Part shown: piece by piece, positions 43,866 to 54,688 of the stretch
Layout: each line of letters opens with the position of its first letter
Numbering within the stretch: position 1 is the stretch's first letter
Assembly: GCA_963580285.1 (NCBI GenBank)
Contig: OY757011.1
Location: 119,962,440 to 120,026,439 of the forward strand
Origin: Lucinisca nassula
Taxonomy: Eukaryota > Mollusca > Bivalvia > Lucinida > Lucinidae
DNA length: 64,000 nucleotides
Reading direction: 5' to 3'
Program-made: the position numbers and the translations under genes
The notes under the pieces: generated by a model
What the model was told of the DNA's origin: nothing
Seen by the model: only the letters and a program-made list of their open reading frames with translations
Databases searched by the model: none

Positions 43866-44304
43866 TAATATATAGTAAAACTGGGGTTTACAGGGGAATA
43901 CATTATTTTTCTTATGCCTGCTCAAAAACATAGACTGTGGGTACTCGTTAGTTCCTAGAATCTATGTTTGGAGCAAATATATTAGACTTGCCCAAGTCTG
44001 TTAATTAATTGCCATTTGTAGAACTAATTGTTAAAAAAAAAAAAACATTTCCCTGTATGAACAAATTAACCTACATTCACAGTTAAATGTTACCTACATT
44101 CACAGATAAAGATTAAAGAGACTTTTACATATTTTTTGTTTAAAGGGACTTTCAGTAAAAAGTAAAAAATAGGCAAAATATAAATGTAGGGACTTGGGCA
44201 AGTCTGCAAATATATGAAAATTATCGAAAATTTTATCTAAATATTTTCATATTTTTTTGTGGCAAAATTTTACACTGTATTTAAATAGGCCTGTTTTGGT
44301 AATG
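43866..44304 (-). mobile_element. HP-A split by a small TIR element
   Basis: Side hairpin and a shortened core at 43866-43982; continues at 44206 to the end GCCTGTTTTGGTAATG. Confidence 0.8.
43983..44205. mobile_element. 223-bp TIR MITE with 10-bp TSD
   Basis: Ends AGACTTGCCCAAGTC and GACTTGGGCAAGTCT; GCAAATATAT flanks at 43973-43982 and 44206-44215. Each end is also a small hairpin. A 9-11-bp duplication is the Mutator-like range; no transposase here. Confidence 0.88.
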
Positions 44305-44652
44305 CATATTCCATTGCATCGACTAGATGTGTTTTAATATTGCTATGTTTCTAGCGAGTAGAAAATAATAGAAAAAATATAGAGAGTCTTCAATTCATTC
44401 GCATACACGTAGAACTAAAACAGACAACTGATCTGGAAGCTGCATTTTTTGGTAGCATCTGACTTATTATATTAGATGGATATATGCCACATGTCAAAAT
44501 CAAATTTAATTGTTAATAGCGGTTTTACGTTAAACCACTATAGCCAGTTAACTGTCAATGGACACTTCGTAAAATAAAACAAGATCATGTTAATACGCTC
44601 TTGCAGTGGGTTCCTTTAAACTGTTGACTTTTCTACTTCATATGGGAAAACT

Positions 44653-45233
44653 CATCACGAAAATTATAATTTTTACCACTTCCCCACTGAAACCCCATTT
44701 TTATTTAGTATTGATTGATTGATTTGAGGTTTAATGTCCCCGTCAACACTATTTAGGTCATTTGGAGACGTTGCTTCCAATTTTGCGGGACTTTTACCCG
44801 ACATTGAGATGAACTGACATATCAAGCCCTGTCGCCCAATGAAACCAATGGGGTTTATAATAAACATGGACGGTCCGACTCGCACCGCATTGCTTGGGCA
44901 GACTTAGATCCTCTAAGCGGTTTACCAGTACTCGTGTGCGGTCGGTTTCAGCTCTGTGTGGAAACATCATGCAGCCCAACTATTTCTTCAAGCCCCGATG
45001 GGCGGGGGCCTTTTATATAGTAAAACTGGGATTTACAGGGGTATACATTTTTCTTCATATTTCTGCACAAAAACATAGATTGTGGGTGCTCGTTAGAACC
45101 GCCTCGATGAGGCGGTTCTTAAGAGTACCGACAATCAATATTTTCAGCAGAAATAAGAAAAAATATCATACGTTTTCATCTTTTTTGTACAGTAATGTTT
45201 TCAATGCATTTTTCTAATCGTGTTTTCGTGATG
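44653..45233 (-). mobile_element. HP-A split by SINE-G
   Basis: CATCACGAAAATTATAA start, interrupted in the side hairpin, resuming TTTTATATAGTAAAACTGG, core GAACCGCCTCGATGAGGCGG, end ATCGTGTTTTCGTGATG. Confidence 0.9.
44711..45010 (-). mobile_element. SINE-G, complete, 12-bp TSD
   Basis: TTTTATTTAGTA (44699-44710) and TTTTATATAGTA (45011-45022) flank it; one substitution between them. Confidence 0.93.
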
Positions 45234-45349
45234 TGGAGTTTACAACAGTGTATACATGAAGGCTGCATTACGATAACACATTCTTATGCTTAAGTGACGT
45301 CTTTCTTACCCATCAAAAGAGCAGTTTTATATCTTTTTACATATACACA

Positions 45350-45840
45350 TATACTTTTCCTGTTTCCGGTCCAAACATATATTATAGCCCCCCCCCCCCC
45401 CCACGCACATCGGGGCTTGAAGAAATAGATGGGCTGCATGATGCTTCCATGCAGAGCTGAATCCGACCGCACATGTGTACTGGTTACCCACATAGAGGAT
45501 CTAAGCCTGTCCATGTGGAAAGCGGTGCGAGTCGGACCGTTCATGCTTTTAACCCTATTGGTTTCTTTGGGCGACATGGTCTGAGATGTCATTTCATCTC
45601 AATGTCGGGTAAAAGTCCCACAAAATTGGAAGCACCGTCTCCAAAATGACCTTTACGATGTTGACGGGGACGTTAAACATCAAATCAAACAAACAAACAT
45701 ATTTTATGGGTGCTCGTTAGAACCGCCTCAATGAAGCGGCTCTAACGAGTACCCGCAATGTATGTTTTGATAAAAAAAATATAGAAAATTATGTATTCCT
45801 CTGTAAACCCTACTATTCTCTTGATAAAGTTTATTCCAAA
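45350..45840 (+). mobile_element. HP fragment split by SINE-G
   Basis: TCCAAACATATATTATA is cut by SINE-G (45387-45693), and ATTTTATGGGTGCTCGTTAG continues the core to TACCCGCAATGTATG. CATATATTAT / CATATTTTAT look like the target duplication. Confidence 0.75.
45387..45693 (+). mobile_element. SINE-G
   Basis: Starts in a C-run replacing the GC hairpin, GATGGGCTGCATGATGC to GACGTTAAACATCAAATC plus AAAC tail. Confidence 0.9.
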
Positions 45841-45898
45841 AACCAGTCACCATAATAATAATAGTAAGTCTATCATTACTGACAATGACCATTCTTAA

Positions 45899-47190
45899 TC
45901 ATATTTGAGAAATGCTATTATTTGTGTATTCTAAGTTGGCTGATGAGTCCGATTCTAGCTCTGAACTGTCTGTTGCAAATAGAGCAACAGAGCTAGAGGA
46001 AGACAGCTCTGTTGGTGATGCCTTAGCTCGGGCTTTGCGCAGTGCGTGTTTCTGCTCAGCTTCACTGATTCTTTTTGTCTCATATTTATTGACACCACTT
46101 TTGAGGAGACCTCGCCACTTTGCTCTGCCCTGTGCAATTTGTTTCCACGAGTCTGTTAGAATGACCTGAGGGAGGCTTTGAGGGTGTCCTTGTGGCACTT
46201 CGTCTGACCGCCTTGGGAGCGTTTGCCCATTTCTAGTTCTCCATAGAGAATTTTCTTTTGCAAACATTCCTCATGCATTCTGGTTACTTAATTGTGCTAG
46301 TTTCAGAAGAGTATGAACACTTTGCATCCCTGCCCTGTTGTTCAGAACTTCCATGTCTGGAATCCTGTCTTGTCACTTAATTTTCAAGAGTTTTCTAAGA
46401 CAGCTAGTATGAAAGTGATTCAGTCTTTTGGCAAACTGTCCATGTTTCACATGCATACAATAGTGTTGGCAGCACAACAGCTCAGTTTGTGTCAGACTTT
46501 CAGTTTTGTGTCATGTCTGATTCCACTTCGATACCAAGACACTACCACGTAGTCAGCCAAATGCTGCACTAGCTTTGGCAATCCTGGCATTGATTTCATT
46601 ATCAATGTGCACGGCTCTTGACAGTGTGCTCCCAAGGTAGGTGAACTTGTCTATCACTTGCAATCTTTGACCTTTCACTGTGATGGTGGGCTCTTTGTAA
46701 TGCTTACCAGGTGCTGGCTCATAGACTACTGCAGTCTATGGATGCTGGTTGTGACATTATACATGTAGCTGTCACAGGAGTGGGATACTTGATCTATACC
46801 TTTATGCATCTTCACTTCTGTAGGAGCACCTTTTGCCATGCCATCAGCAAAGAGGAACTCGTCCAGAATCTCTGTCTGCACCTTGGGTTTGGCTTACAAC
46901 CTTCTGAGATTGAAAAGCTCCCCATCAAAGCGATACCTAATAGGTATGCCATTGTCACCCTCCTGGAAAGCATCTGTGAGCATGGCAGAAAACATCATGC
47001 TGAACAGTGTTGGGGCTAACACACAAGCATGATTGACTCCGTTTGTCACAGGGAATGGATCTGAAAACTCACCATCATTTTGGACCCGGGCAAGCATACA
47101 ATCGTGGAACTGTCTCACCATTGCTATGAACTTGGTTGGACATCCATACTACACCATGATCTTCCAAAGGCACTCAGTCATCATACACAT
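45899..47190 (-). pseudogene. Dead LINE reverse transcriptase, C-terminal part
   Basis: Reading right to left: CPTKFIAMVRQFHDCMLARV, GEFSDPFPVTNGV, VLAPTLFSMMFSAMLTDAF, then after an in-frame stop VQTEILDEFLFADGMAKGAP, where the catalytic F-A-D-D has become F-A-D-G (46840-46845). Then YKEPTITVKGQRLQVIDKF, TYLGSTLSRAVHIDNEINAR and, through frameshifts, CLRKLLK-type text. It ends WKQIAQGRAKWRGLLKSG and EAEQKHALRKARAKASP with stop at 45899. Lacks endonuclease and N-terminal half of the RT. A non-LTR element type common in marine invertebrates; clade not assigned. Cannot be active. An ATT-rich tail near 45850 may be its 3' end. Confidence 0.85.
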
Positions 47191-47247
47191 GTACATAATA
47201 CAGACATGTATATATGGCTCGAACTGGGCGTAGGCTTGGCCTATATT

Positions 47248-47463
47248 TGATTCTCTTTGTAAAGTGGGGTTAGAGGGGTGTTCATTTCATGGACTTGTTA
47301 CATGTAACCGGATGAATAATAGACTATGGGTGTTCGCAAGAACCGCCTGAATGAGTCGGTTCTAACGAGCATCCACTTCTGTGTTCGCAACAGAAAAAAG
47401 TATTAAAATTTCTAAAAAGAAAAATGTAATTTATGCACCATGTCAAACGGATGTGATACCTAG
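47248..47463 (-). mobile_element. HP-B, rearranged
   Basis: HP-B end GTTCATTTCATGGACTTG precedes rather than follows the core (GGGTGTTCGCAAGAACCGCC / GGTTCTAACGAGCATCC). CACCATGTCAAACGGATGTG closes it. Confidence 0.6.
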
Positions 47464-47639
47464 AGAAAAGATGGACAGATTTTATTTAATATTAAAATCT
47501 TTTTAATTATATGTATATCATTCTGGTGCTGATTGTTTGATCTCTGAATCTCCTTTAACGTGTCTGTAACTATTTCGAAATTCAGGGGTGCCAGGATGAA
47601 ATATTAACAAAAAATAAGAAAAGTGGCTGAACTATATTG

Positions 47640-47922
47640 CATCACGAAAACACGCCTATATAATATTGACCCCCCTCAAACCCCAATTTTATATAGTGAA
47701 ACTTGGGTTTACAGGGGTAAACCTTATTTTTCCTATTTCTGCTCTAAAATATAGGTTGTGGGTACTCGTTAGAACCGCCTCCGTGAGGCGGTTCTAACGA
47801 GTTCCCACAATCTATATTTGGAGCAGAAATAAGAAAAATATCACAATTTTTCATCATAAAATTTTTTCATTTTTTCGGCGATAAAGGTGGCAATGTATTT
47901 GTATAGGCCAGTTTGCGTAATG
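47640..47922 (-). mobile_element. HP-A foldback element, complete
   Basis: Ends CATCACGAAAACACGCC and GCCAGTTTGCGTAATG; core GAACCGCCTCCGTGAGGCGG with 45-bp arms. Confidence 0.93.
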
Positions 47923-48284
47923 GCAAACAGTGAAGGCCGTGGTGCCGTTGGTTATGCTTGTCCCGTTTGGGCTTTCCAATGTACATGTAAAACCAGTTCT
48001 CATCGAGATGCATGGCGAATTTTCCTATCAACGAACAGTCACTCGGAAAGTCTTCCCGGATACGTAAAGTCCTGACATTCCTGAAACTCAAAACTAGAAG
48101 TAATTTGCTGTTCCAGAGTATCGAAGACCGGAAATTACAGATAATCATACAGAGATCTGTTCTCGCTTCCAGCAAACGTAAAATTCATTGATCTAAGCAA
48201 ATTATTTAAGGATACGCCTCACCATTGAACCTTTTCTGCATTTCTTTTAGTTTTGCCTGCCATGTCCGTCACTGTACATCAGGT

Positions 48285-48480
48285 TACATGTAACAGGTAT
48301 TCGAAATGAATACCCCTTTAAATATAGAAAAATGGAGTTTAATGGGGGAATTAAGTTTTATCCTTACTTTTACTCAAAACCTGGGGGTGTGATGGTTCTA
48401 ATGAGCATGCACAATCTATATTTGGACCAGAAATAAGAAAAAGTATCAATATTTCATCTAAAATGTTAGTTTTAAAGATT
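48285..48480 (+). mobile_element. HP-B, decayed
   Basis: CGAAATGAATACCCC, AATATAGAAAAATGGAG, GATGGTTCTAATGAGCATGC, GACCAGAAATAAGAAAAAG; left core arm lost. Confidence 0.65.
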
Positions 48481-48582
48481 GGTATGACTACCCCCTCTAG
48501 TTTTCGCCCAAATCTAATTAAGGATCGGCTCGAAATAAAAGATATGGGCCCCGTCAAGCGATTTTGGTACTTATCGCCTATG

Positions 48583-48660
48583 CGAGCAGCGAAGGTTCAG
48601 GCGAGCCTGCGCATCCGCGCAGTCTCGCCAGAACCTTCGCTGCTCGCTCATACAAGCAGT
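48583..48660. repeat. Near-perfect hairpin, tip CTGCGC-ATCC-GCGCAG
   Basis: GCGAGCAGCGAAGGTTCAG then GCGAGCCTGCGC pair with GCGCAGTCTCGC then CAGAACCTTCGCTGCTCGC. Arms about 33 bp, loop ATCC. Confidence 0.88.
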
Positions 48661-49109
48661 GAATCAAGAGGAACCTTCAGACAGAAAGCCATATCCCTGG
48701 CCCTTCTGAATGGCTGGGCATGCGCAGTTAAAATTTGTCATGACGGAATGCTCGAAGACACAAATTCGCTTGGCGGGGCTCATATAATCTTGAAAGGGTC
48801 GTAAAAGCAAAACTCAAGGCCAAAGTCACAGAGTAATTTATTTTCTGTGCATAGTTTCAAAACCATATGGTATACTTGGTATATATATGGTATGATGATA
48901 CTTTTCTTAAGGTTAAACGGTATTACCCGGCCCGACCTACGCTGATGTCCTCAAAGACACTTTTTGCAGGCGAGCTATGCTGGCTTACAATATGACAGCT
49001 TTTGGAGCAACATGTTTTTTTTATGTTCCGATTTGAAGTCAACCAAATCTTCATTTTAATCAAAAGTCTAATGGTAGATTGTGGGTTATCGTTAACGCTG
49101 CCTGAACGC

Positions 49110-49393
49110 CCGTTCTTTTGTTTTGTTTGCTTTGTTTCTTTATATCGAGACTTAATTTCACGTCAACCGTTGATACTTAGGTCATTTTGGAGACGTTGCT
49201 TCCGGTTTTATGGGGCTTCTACCCGACCTCATCCCAAGCTCTACCGCCAAAAGAAAGTTTAAGGAGCGGTCTGACTGGCACCACTTTTCCTGGGCAGACT
49301 TATACACCAGTACTCAAGTTTGGTCGGTTGCAGCTCTGTGCAGAACCACCATGCAGCCCAATATATTTCGCAAAGCCCAGGTGGGCGGGGGCG
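49110..49393 (-). mobile_element. SINE-G, diverged
   Basis: TTTGGAGACGTTGCTTCC, CATGCAGCCCAATATATTTC, right-hand AGGTGGGCGGGGGC. Confidence 0.8.
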
Positions 49394-49394
49394 A

Positions 49395-49510
49395 AAGCCG
49401 ATTCTAGGTAATGCCATGAAATATAATTTGTGGGCACCCGTAAGCACATCCGAAATGAGGCGGTTCCAACGCGTACCCCCAATCTCTGTTTTAAAACTAA
49501 GAAAATAGTG
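49395..49510. repeat. Decayed HP core
   Basis: TAATTTGTGGGCACCCGTAAG, GAGGCGGTTCCAACGCGTACC (first 20 bases GAGGCGGTTCCAACGCGTAC). Confidence 0.6.
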
Positions 49511-49519
49511 TATTCTACT

Positions 49520-49878
49520 CAACCTTCACCCCACACAAATTAACGATTATGACAGAGGGGACAATTTCGAGGGATCTTAATTGCATAGGCTGGTATAAGT
49601 TATGGGCGTGATCTGCGGAGGTTAGGTAGATGATATGTTACGTACCATTTATATTTTCATCAACGTTTCTCAGTTTCTATATCCTAAGGCTCTCGTTTTC
49701 TTCTTCAGCTTCAAAAATTAATTGTAAAGCAGCGGTCATGGCCATTACATATTTTACAAATTTCAGCGTACTACTATGCCTAAATTTTCATCTCAGAAGA
49801 TCTCGAGCATTTGATGATGTAATCTGAAATTCGTACCATCTTTCTAAGACGAAACTATGTCGCAAATGCTGATCCTCA
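49520..49878. other. No feature recognised
   Basis: Nothing recognisable as repeat or gene. Confidence 0.4.
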
Positions 49879-49879
49879 C

Positions 49880-50258
49880 CGTTGTTTAATCTCTGTGGTT
49901 GTGTGATTTTTGTGTGCACTGAGGAGTTTGGAAGACTTCATGTGGACTGAACATATTTTTTGTCTAAATCTCGACGGATTGCGATCGCGTAAAATCGAAT
50001 TAAGCCCTTTCACTGACCGTTCCAAGGGGGTTCTTCTGTCGCGGTTTATTTTTGTTATGATTTGTCTTTGGGTGTGTGTATCGCTTATATATATTTTTGT
50101 TTTGGTGAGCCAATTGGCCATTTTGTGGTTTTGACTTTCCGCTAGTGATGTTTCCATTTGGTTATTTCATTTTTCTGTTTCTCTTCCTTTGATGTCTCCG
50201 ATGAGCCGTGTGTTAATTGCATCGATTCCTGATCGTTGCCTTCACTTTTTTGTGAAAC
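49880..50258 (+). mobile_element. PLE 3' UTR fragment (P9)
   Basis: TTTTTGTGTGCACTGAGGAG, CTGACCGTTCCAAGGGGG, GTCGCGGTTTATTTTTG, ending CGATTCCTGATCGTTGCC. Confidence 0.82.
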
Positions 50259-50339
50259 TGGCACCAGGTAAAGTGTAACGTGTTTTATAGCAATGTGGTG
50301 TCTGTGTATAGCATTACAATATAACTCATCCGAGCGACA

Positions 50340-50515
50340 AAATGTATTTTTTCATATCTTCAAAATGTCTACTTTTCTCACGAAAAGTGATTTTTTTTAT
50401 CTTATTTATATTGCAAAGGTTCGTTGTGGGTGCATCTATGTTTTGGGCAGCAATAAGAAAAGTATATAATGTTTACCCACGTAAACCCCAGTTTTCTCTA
50501 TATAAAGTATTGTTC
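50340..50515 (-). mobile_element. HP-B, core mostly lost
   Basis: CTTCAAAATGTCTACTTTTC, GTTCGTTGTGGGTGC joined to ATCTATGTTTTGGGCAGC, then CCCCAGTTTTCTCTATATAA. Confidence 0.65.
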
Positions 50516-50667
50516 TTTAATGTTTGCAAGAAATACATGAATTTAAATAAGGATAAACGAAATGGGCTAAGCCTCACGGAGGACCGTTTTTCCTACCTTC
50601 ACTCATGACAACAGTGCTTTTATGACTATAATTATGTTACGCATGTGCGATTTTAACATAAATTGAT

Positions 50668-50955
50668 ACGGCCCCGCCCATCGGGTTTTGAAGAAATAGA
50701 TGGGCTGCATGATGCTTCCACGCAGAGCTGAAACCGACCACATACGAGTACTGGTAAGCCGCTTGCAGGATCTAAGTCGGCCCAGGCAAAGTATGCTTAT
50801 AAACCGTATTGGTTTCATTGGGCGACAGGGCTTGATATGTCATTTCATCGCAATGTCGGGTAAAAGTCCCACAAAATTGGAAGCAACGTCTCTAAAATGA
50901 CATATACAGTGTTGACGGGGACGTTACACCTCAGATCAAATAAACAAACAAAAAC
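50668..50955 (+). mobile_element. SINE-G
   Basis: GGCCCCGCCCATCGGGTTTT to GACGTTACACCTCAGATC plus AAAC tail; a ~25-bp internal deletion after CCCAGGCAAAG. Confidence 0.88.
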
Positions 50956-51273
50956 ATGAAATGAATAAGGTTTTACGGACTTATTTATCACTATGATGAC
51001 ACGATAACAGAAAGGTGTGATGCATAATATTTTTCGAAGGCATGTTAACACAATGAATGATGAGACATCTACAAAAGTGACAAATATAATGATCATCTTA
51101 TCAGGAAAACTATAGAACACTATTCTATATTTTACACTTTGTAACCGTTACTATGGATATGGTATTTTTTTTAAATGTGTTTGACTCTAATAAAGTTTAT
51201 CAACTTAATATTCGTGCTCTCATCCGTACATAGAGTCTTTACATGTCCATGAAATAAACACCTGTGTAATTAT

Positions 51274-51603
51274 AATCACGCGAATAAAGTCCGTGAAATG
51301 AACACCCCTACACCCCACTTTATATAGAGAAAACTGGGGTTTACGAGGGTATACATTATTTTTCTTATCTCTGCTCCAAGACATGGGCTGTGTGTACTCG
51401 TTAGAACCGCCTCAATGAGGCGGTTCTAACCAGCACCCATAACCTATGTTCGGAGTATAAATAGGAAAATATCACAAATTTTCATTGGAAAACTGGCCAT
51501 TTCGGAGTAAAATAAGGAAAATATCACACATTTTCATTGGAAAAGTAGCCATTTTGGAGAGGTGAAAGTATGCACTACGTCACACGCGTGAGTTGTCGTA
51601 ATG
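51274..51603 (+). mobile_element. HP-B with internal ~50-bp duplication
   Basis: AATCACGCGAATAAAGTCCG start, full core GAACCGCCTCAATGAGGCGG; AGGAAAATATCACAAATTTT and GGAAAATATCACACATTTTC mark the duplicated block; end GCGTGAGTTGTCGTAATG. Confidence 0.88.
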
Positions 51604-51630
51604 TACAGAACAGCGGGCGTTTATGGAGGT

Positions 51631-51967
51631 GTGTGTGTGTGTGTGAATTCGGGTTTAACGTCGCTTTCAACAATTTTTCAGTCATATCACGACGGTGTCT
51701 GGTTGCGACAGGGAGCTCAATGCTCACATTTATAGTGCTGCCTCACTGAAGTATCATGTCCCAGACACATTACACGATACCACACCCAGTCACATTATCC
51801 TGACACTGGATCGACCAGTCCTAGCTCTACCCCGTAAACCTGAGTGCCAAACGAGGAGCAGCTAGTACCATTTTTAACGACTTTGGTATGTCGCGGCCCG
51901 GGGTCGAACCCCAGACCTCCCGTTCCCCGGAGCGGACACTCTACCAACTGAGCTATCGGGGCCGGTC
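51631..51967 (-). mobile_element. Long tRNA-headed SINE (SINE-D), complete, 13-bp TSD
   Basis: Minus strand: head GCCCCGATAGCTCAGTTGG, GGGGTTCGACCCCGGGCC, then a ~250-bp body (GTGTCAGGATAATGTGAC, CATGATACTTCAGTGAGG) and tail AAAGCGACGTTAAACCCG with (GT)n complement. CGTTTATGGAGGT flanks at 51618-51630 and 51968-51980. May correspond to the bivalve long-domain SINEs known in the literature; name not assigned. Confidence 0.9.
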
Positions 51968-52186
51968 CGTTTATGGAGGTAAACATTATTTTACTTGTTT
52001 CTGCCCCAAGACATACGTTCTTTTTATTTGTTTGGAGTTTAATGGCCCAGTAAACACTATTTATGTCATATCGAGAACACTTTTTCTGGTCACGGAGGTG
52101 ATTCTTACGTGCAACCACAATGATTCTTGTAAAAATAAGGAAAATACTATACATCTCTGTAAACCAAAATTTTTCTTATACAACAT

Positions 52187-52300
52187 TACGAAAACACACC
52201 TATTCAAACATACTGAAAATTTTATTACCAAAAAAAAAAAAAAAATAATAATTTTTAGATAAAGATTTCTGATATTTTTCTAATATTTATTGCAAAACAG
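52187..52300 (+). mobile_element. HP-A left-end fragment
   Basis: CATTACGAAAACACACC through TTAGATAAAGATTTCTG, ended by the PLE terminus. Confidence 0.7.
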
Positions 52301-52775
52301 AAGTGAAGGCAATGATCATGAATCGGTACAATTAACCTACAGCTCCCATCAGAGACACCAAAGGGAAAGAAACACTAAGGTGATACAACTAGACCATAAT
52401 GGAAACATCAATAGTGGAAAGCCAAAAGGACAGCTACTTTCCCACAAAATGGTCAATTGGCTATCCAAAAGAAACAAATACAAGCGACACACACACTCAC
52501 AGACAAACCATAACAAAAATAAACCGCGTCAGAAGAACCGCCTTGGAACGGTCAGTGAAACGAATTCACCTAGGGGGCTTAAATGGTGTTTACGTGGCCA
52601 CAATCCTCGCTCTTACTTCCGTCACGATATAGACAAATAATTTGTTCAGTCCGCATGAAGGCCTCCTTATTCATCCATGCAACATCTCCGAGAACACAGA
52701 AATCAAACAACTACTGGTGGGGACTCGACAACAAGAAACCACTGAAATGCTGGAGCAAAAGAAAACCAACATGTA
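52301..52775 (-). mobile_element. PLE 3' UTR fragment (P10)
   Basis: Starts CAGAAGTGAAGGCAATGATC; ACACCAAAGGGAAAGAAAC, CCGCCTTGGAACGGTCAGTG, GAAATGCTGGAGCAAAAG. Non-coding, despite several open frames. Confidence 0.85.
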
Positions 52776-52777
52776 GA

Positions 52778-52953
52778 CTCAAAGCATAGATTTTGGGAAC
52801 TCGTTAGATCCGCCTCGATGAGACGGTTCTAACGAGTTCCCTACAACCCATGTCTTGAAACAGAAAAATAATCATACCCCTAGTAAGCCCAAGTGTTCTC
52901 TATATAAATTGGAGTTTTGTGGGGATTCTTTTCACGGACTTGTTCACGCAATG
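52778..52953 (-). mobile_element. HP-B part
   Basis: Core GATCCGCCTCGATGAGACGG with arms GGGAACTCGTTAG / CTAACGAGTTCCC, then TATATAAATTGGAG and ACGGACTTGTTCACGCAATG. Confidence 0.8.
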
Positions 52954-53141
52954 CTAAGCAGGATATAAGACCGAAATCCTAATCGAGCAACCAGTCCATT
53001 GTAAAGAGAAAATGGAGTTCACAGGGTATGCATAATTTTTCTCCCTATTGTCTGAAAACGTAGACTGAAGATAATGTTTGCTGGAAACATACTATATATG
53101 TACTCAATGAGGCGGTTCTATATACATATACAATCTTTGTT

Positions 53142-53365
53142 TTAAGGGGAAAGGGAACACCTGACATATTTTTCAAAAGGAGACAACTTTCGGGACTTCC
53201 TTTCGCCCTGTCCCCTACTCTTAAAGGAAAGAATTTGCTCCTGAGGAGCAAAATCCTTCCTCTAAGAGTTGTTTCCTTTAAGAGTTGACACCTATTGACA
53301 TTTGAGACAAAAATACTTTTGACGGAGTTGCCTTCCCTGAAGGTGTTCCTATTCCCTTTAAGGAG
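53142..53365. mobile_element. TIR MITE, AAGG...CCTT-type ends
   Basis: TTAAGGGGAAAGGGAACACC and GGTGTTCCTATTCCCTTTAA are inverted repeats (about 21 bp). A central hairpin CTCTTAAAGGAAAG...TTTGCTCC/GGAGCAAA...CTAAGAG is present. No family recognised. Confidence 0.75.
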
Positions 53366-53369
53366 AAAT

Positions 53370-54090
53370 AAAAGATGTATCATAACTGCATAAAATATCA
53401 TTTTCCCAGTTATTAGAGAAAGCGTTTTATTTCACATAGGTATTTTTCCCAATGAGAAAGAAAGGACAGAACCTACCATGCTATGTGTTATTGAGTATCC
53501 GATAATCTGTAATATCTACTCTACAACAGCGTAATCCGCTAAAACTGTCATATAAATTCCAGAACAAATCACTGTCATTCCCTCATAAAGCTGGCTAGGT
53601 CTGAAAATAGCCAGCTAGAAATAATTCCAATCTCAGCTTCACGTCTTATCTAAATTAAAAATCTTTATGTCAATTTCTGCGGGGATAAAACAAACTGTAC
53701 TCTTGTAAGCTAGAACTATATAATATCATCCGAACATTTAGCAGCTAAATGTCTGGAAAAAATATTAGTATTTTCTCTGAATCTTAAATAAAATAAAAGG
53801 TTGCAAATTATGTGCACCCGCCAAATTCAGTGCTTTTTGTATTTTTCAATAAGAAAGGTGCAACAGATTATAGGTAAATAAAAATTTCATTGATTCCAAT
53901 TCACACCAGTCCGCCGCAGTGATTGCTGAGAATTATCGAGGCCGCATACTAGTAATTCACGAAATGGACAGTTGCTTGTCCATGTACACAGAGTTAAGTA
54001 ACCATACAGGAAAACACAATTAATATACCAGTACCAGTAATCGTGTGTGTTTGGACAGAAAGAAAAACATATAACATGCATTCATTTACG
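53370..54090. other. Unassigned; one short hairpin
   Basis: AGCTGGCTA / TAGCCAGCT at 53589-53616 is the only structure seen. Confidence 0.4.
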
Positions 54091-54101
54091 TGAATCCAAA
54101 G

Positions 54102-54310
54102 TACTGGTAAATCGCTTAAAAGGCCTAAGCCAGCCCAGGAAAAGTGGTGCTAGTCGGACCGTCCTTGCATATAAACCCTATTGGTTTGTTTGGACGGTAG
54201 GGCTATAGTGTCAATTTCACTCAATGTCGTTCAAAGTTCAACAGAATTGTAAGCAACGTCTCAAAATGACCAAAGTAATCTTGACGGGGACGTTAAACCT
54301 CAATTCAAAC
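54102..54310 (+). mobile_element. SINE-G, 5'-truncated and diverged
   Basis: GTACTGGTAAATCGC to GACGTTAAACCTCAATTC. Confidence 0.8.
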
Positions 54311-54378
54311 AAATTACCCAAGTATCTCATTTTACATATGTTAACAAATCCGTGTAAACCACATGTTTGAAAACATTT

Positions 54379-54650
54379 TTGTTTGTTTGACTTGAGGTTT
54401 AACGTCCCCGTCAACACTGTAAAGGTCATTCTGGAGTTACCCGACATTGAGATGAAATGACATCTCAAGCCCAATCGCCCAATGAAACCAATAGGGTTTA
54501 TAAGCATGGATGGCCGACTAGCACCGCTTTACCTGGGCAGGCTTAGATTTTCTAAGCGGTTTACCAGTACTTGTGTGCGGTCGGTTTCAGCTCTGCGTGG
54601 AAGCATCATGCAGCCCATTTATTTCTTCAAGCCCCAACGGGCAGGGGCCG
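54379..54650 (-). mobile_element. SINE-G, likely TSD
   Basis: GTTT tail left, GC hairpin right (GCCCCAACGGGCAGGGGC); CATGTTTGAAAA / CATGTTTGTAAA flank it. About 30 bp missing after GGTCATTCTGGAG. Confidence 0.88.
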
Positions 54651-54688
54651 TCATGTTTGTAAACTCTTATTAATATACAGAAAGTATC

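Larger units (their letters stand above)
43147..44570. mobile_element. Composite element with ~230-265-bp inverted arms
   Basis: The arms at 43147-43411 and 44343-44570 match over CCATCTAATATAATAAG, GATCAGTTGTCTG, TATGCGAATGAA, TTTTCTACTCGCTAGAAAC. The outer part of each arm is made of GCTATTGCCAGTTAACTGGC-like palindromes and TTTAACGTTAAA. Between the arms lie HP-A copies (43544, 43866). No protein. Confidence 0.8.

Noticed and set aside
46313..47233. Plus-strand frames of 60-100 codons
   Set aside because: Antisense shadows of the minus-strand LINE, whose RT motifs are readable.
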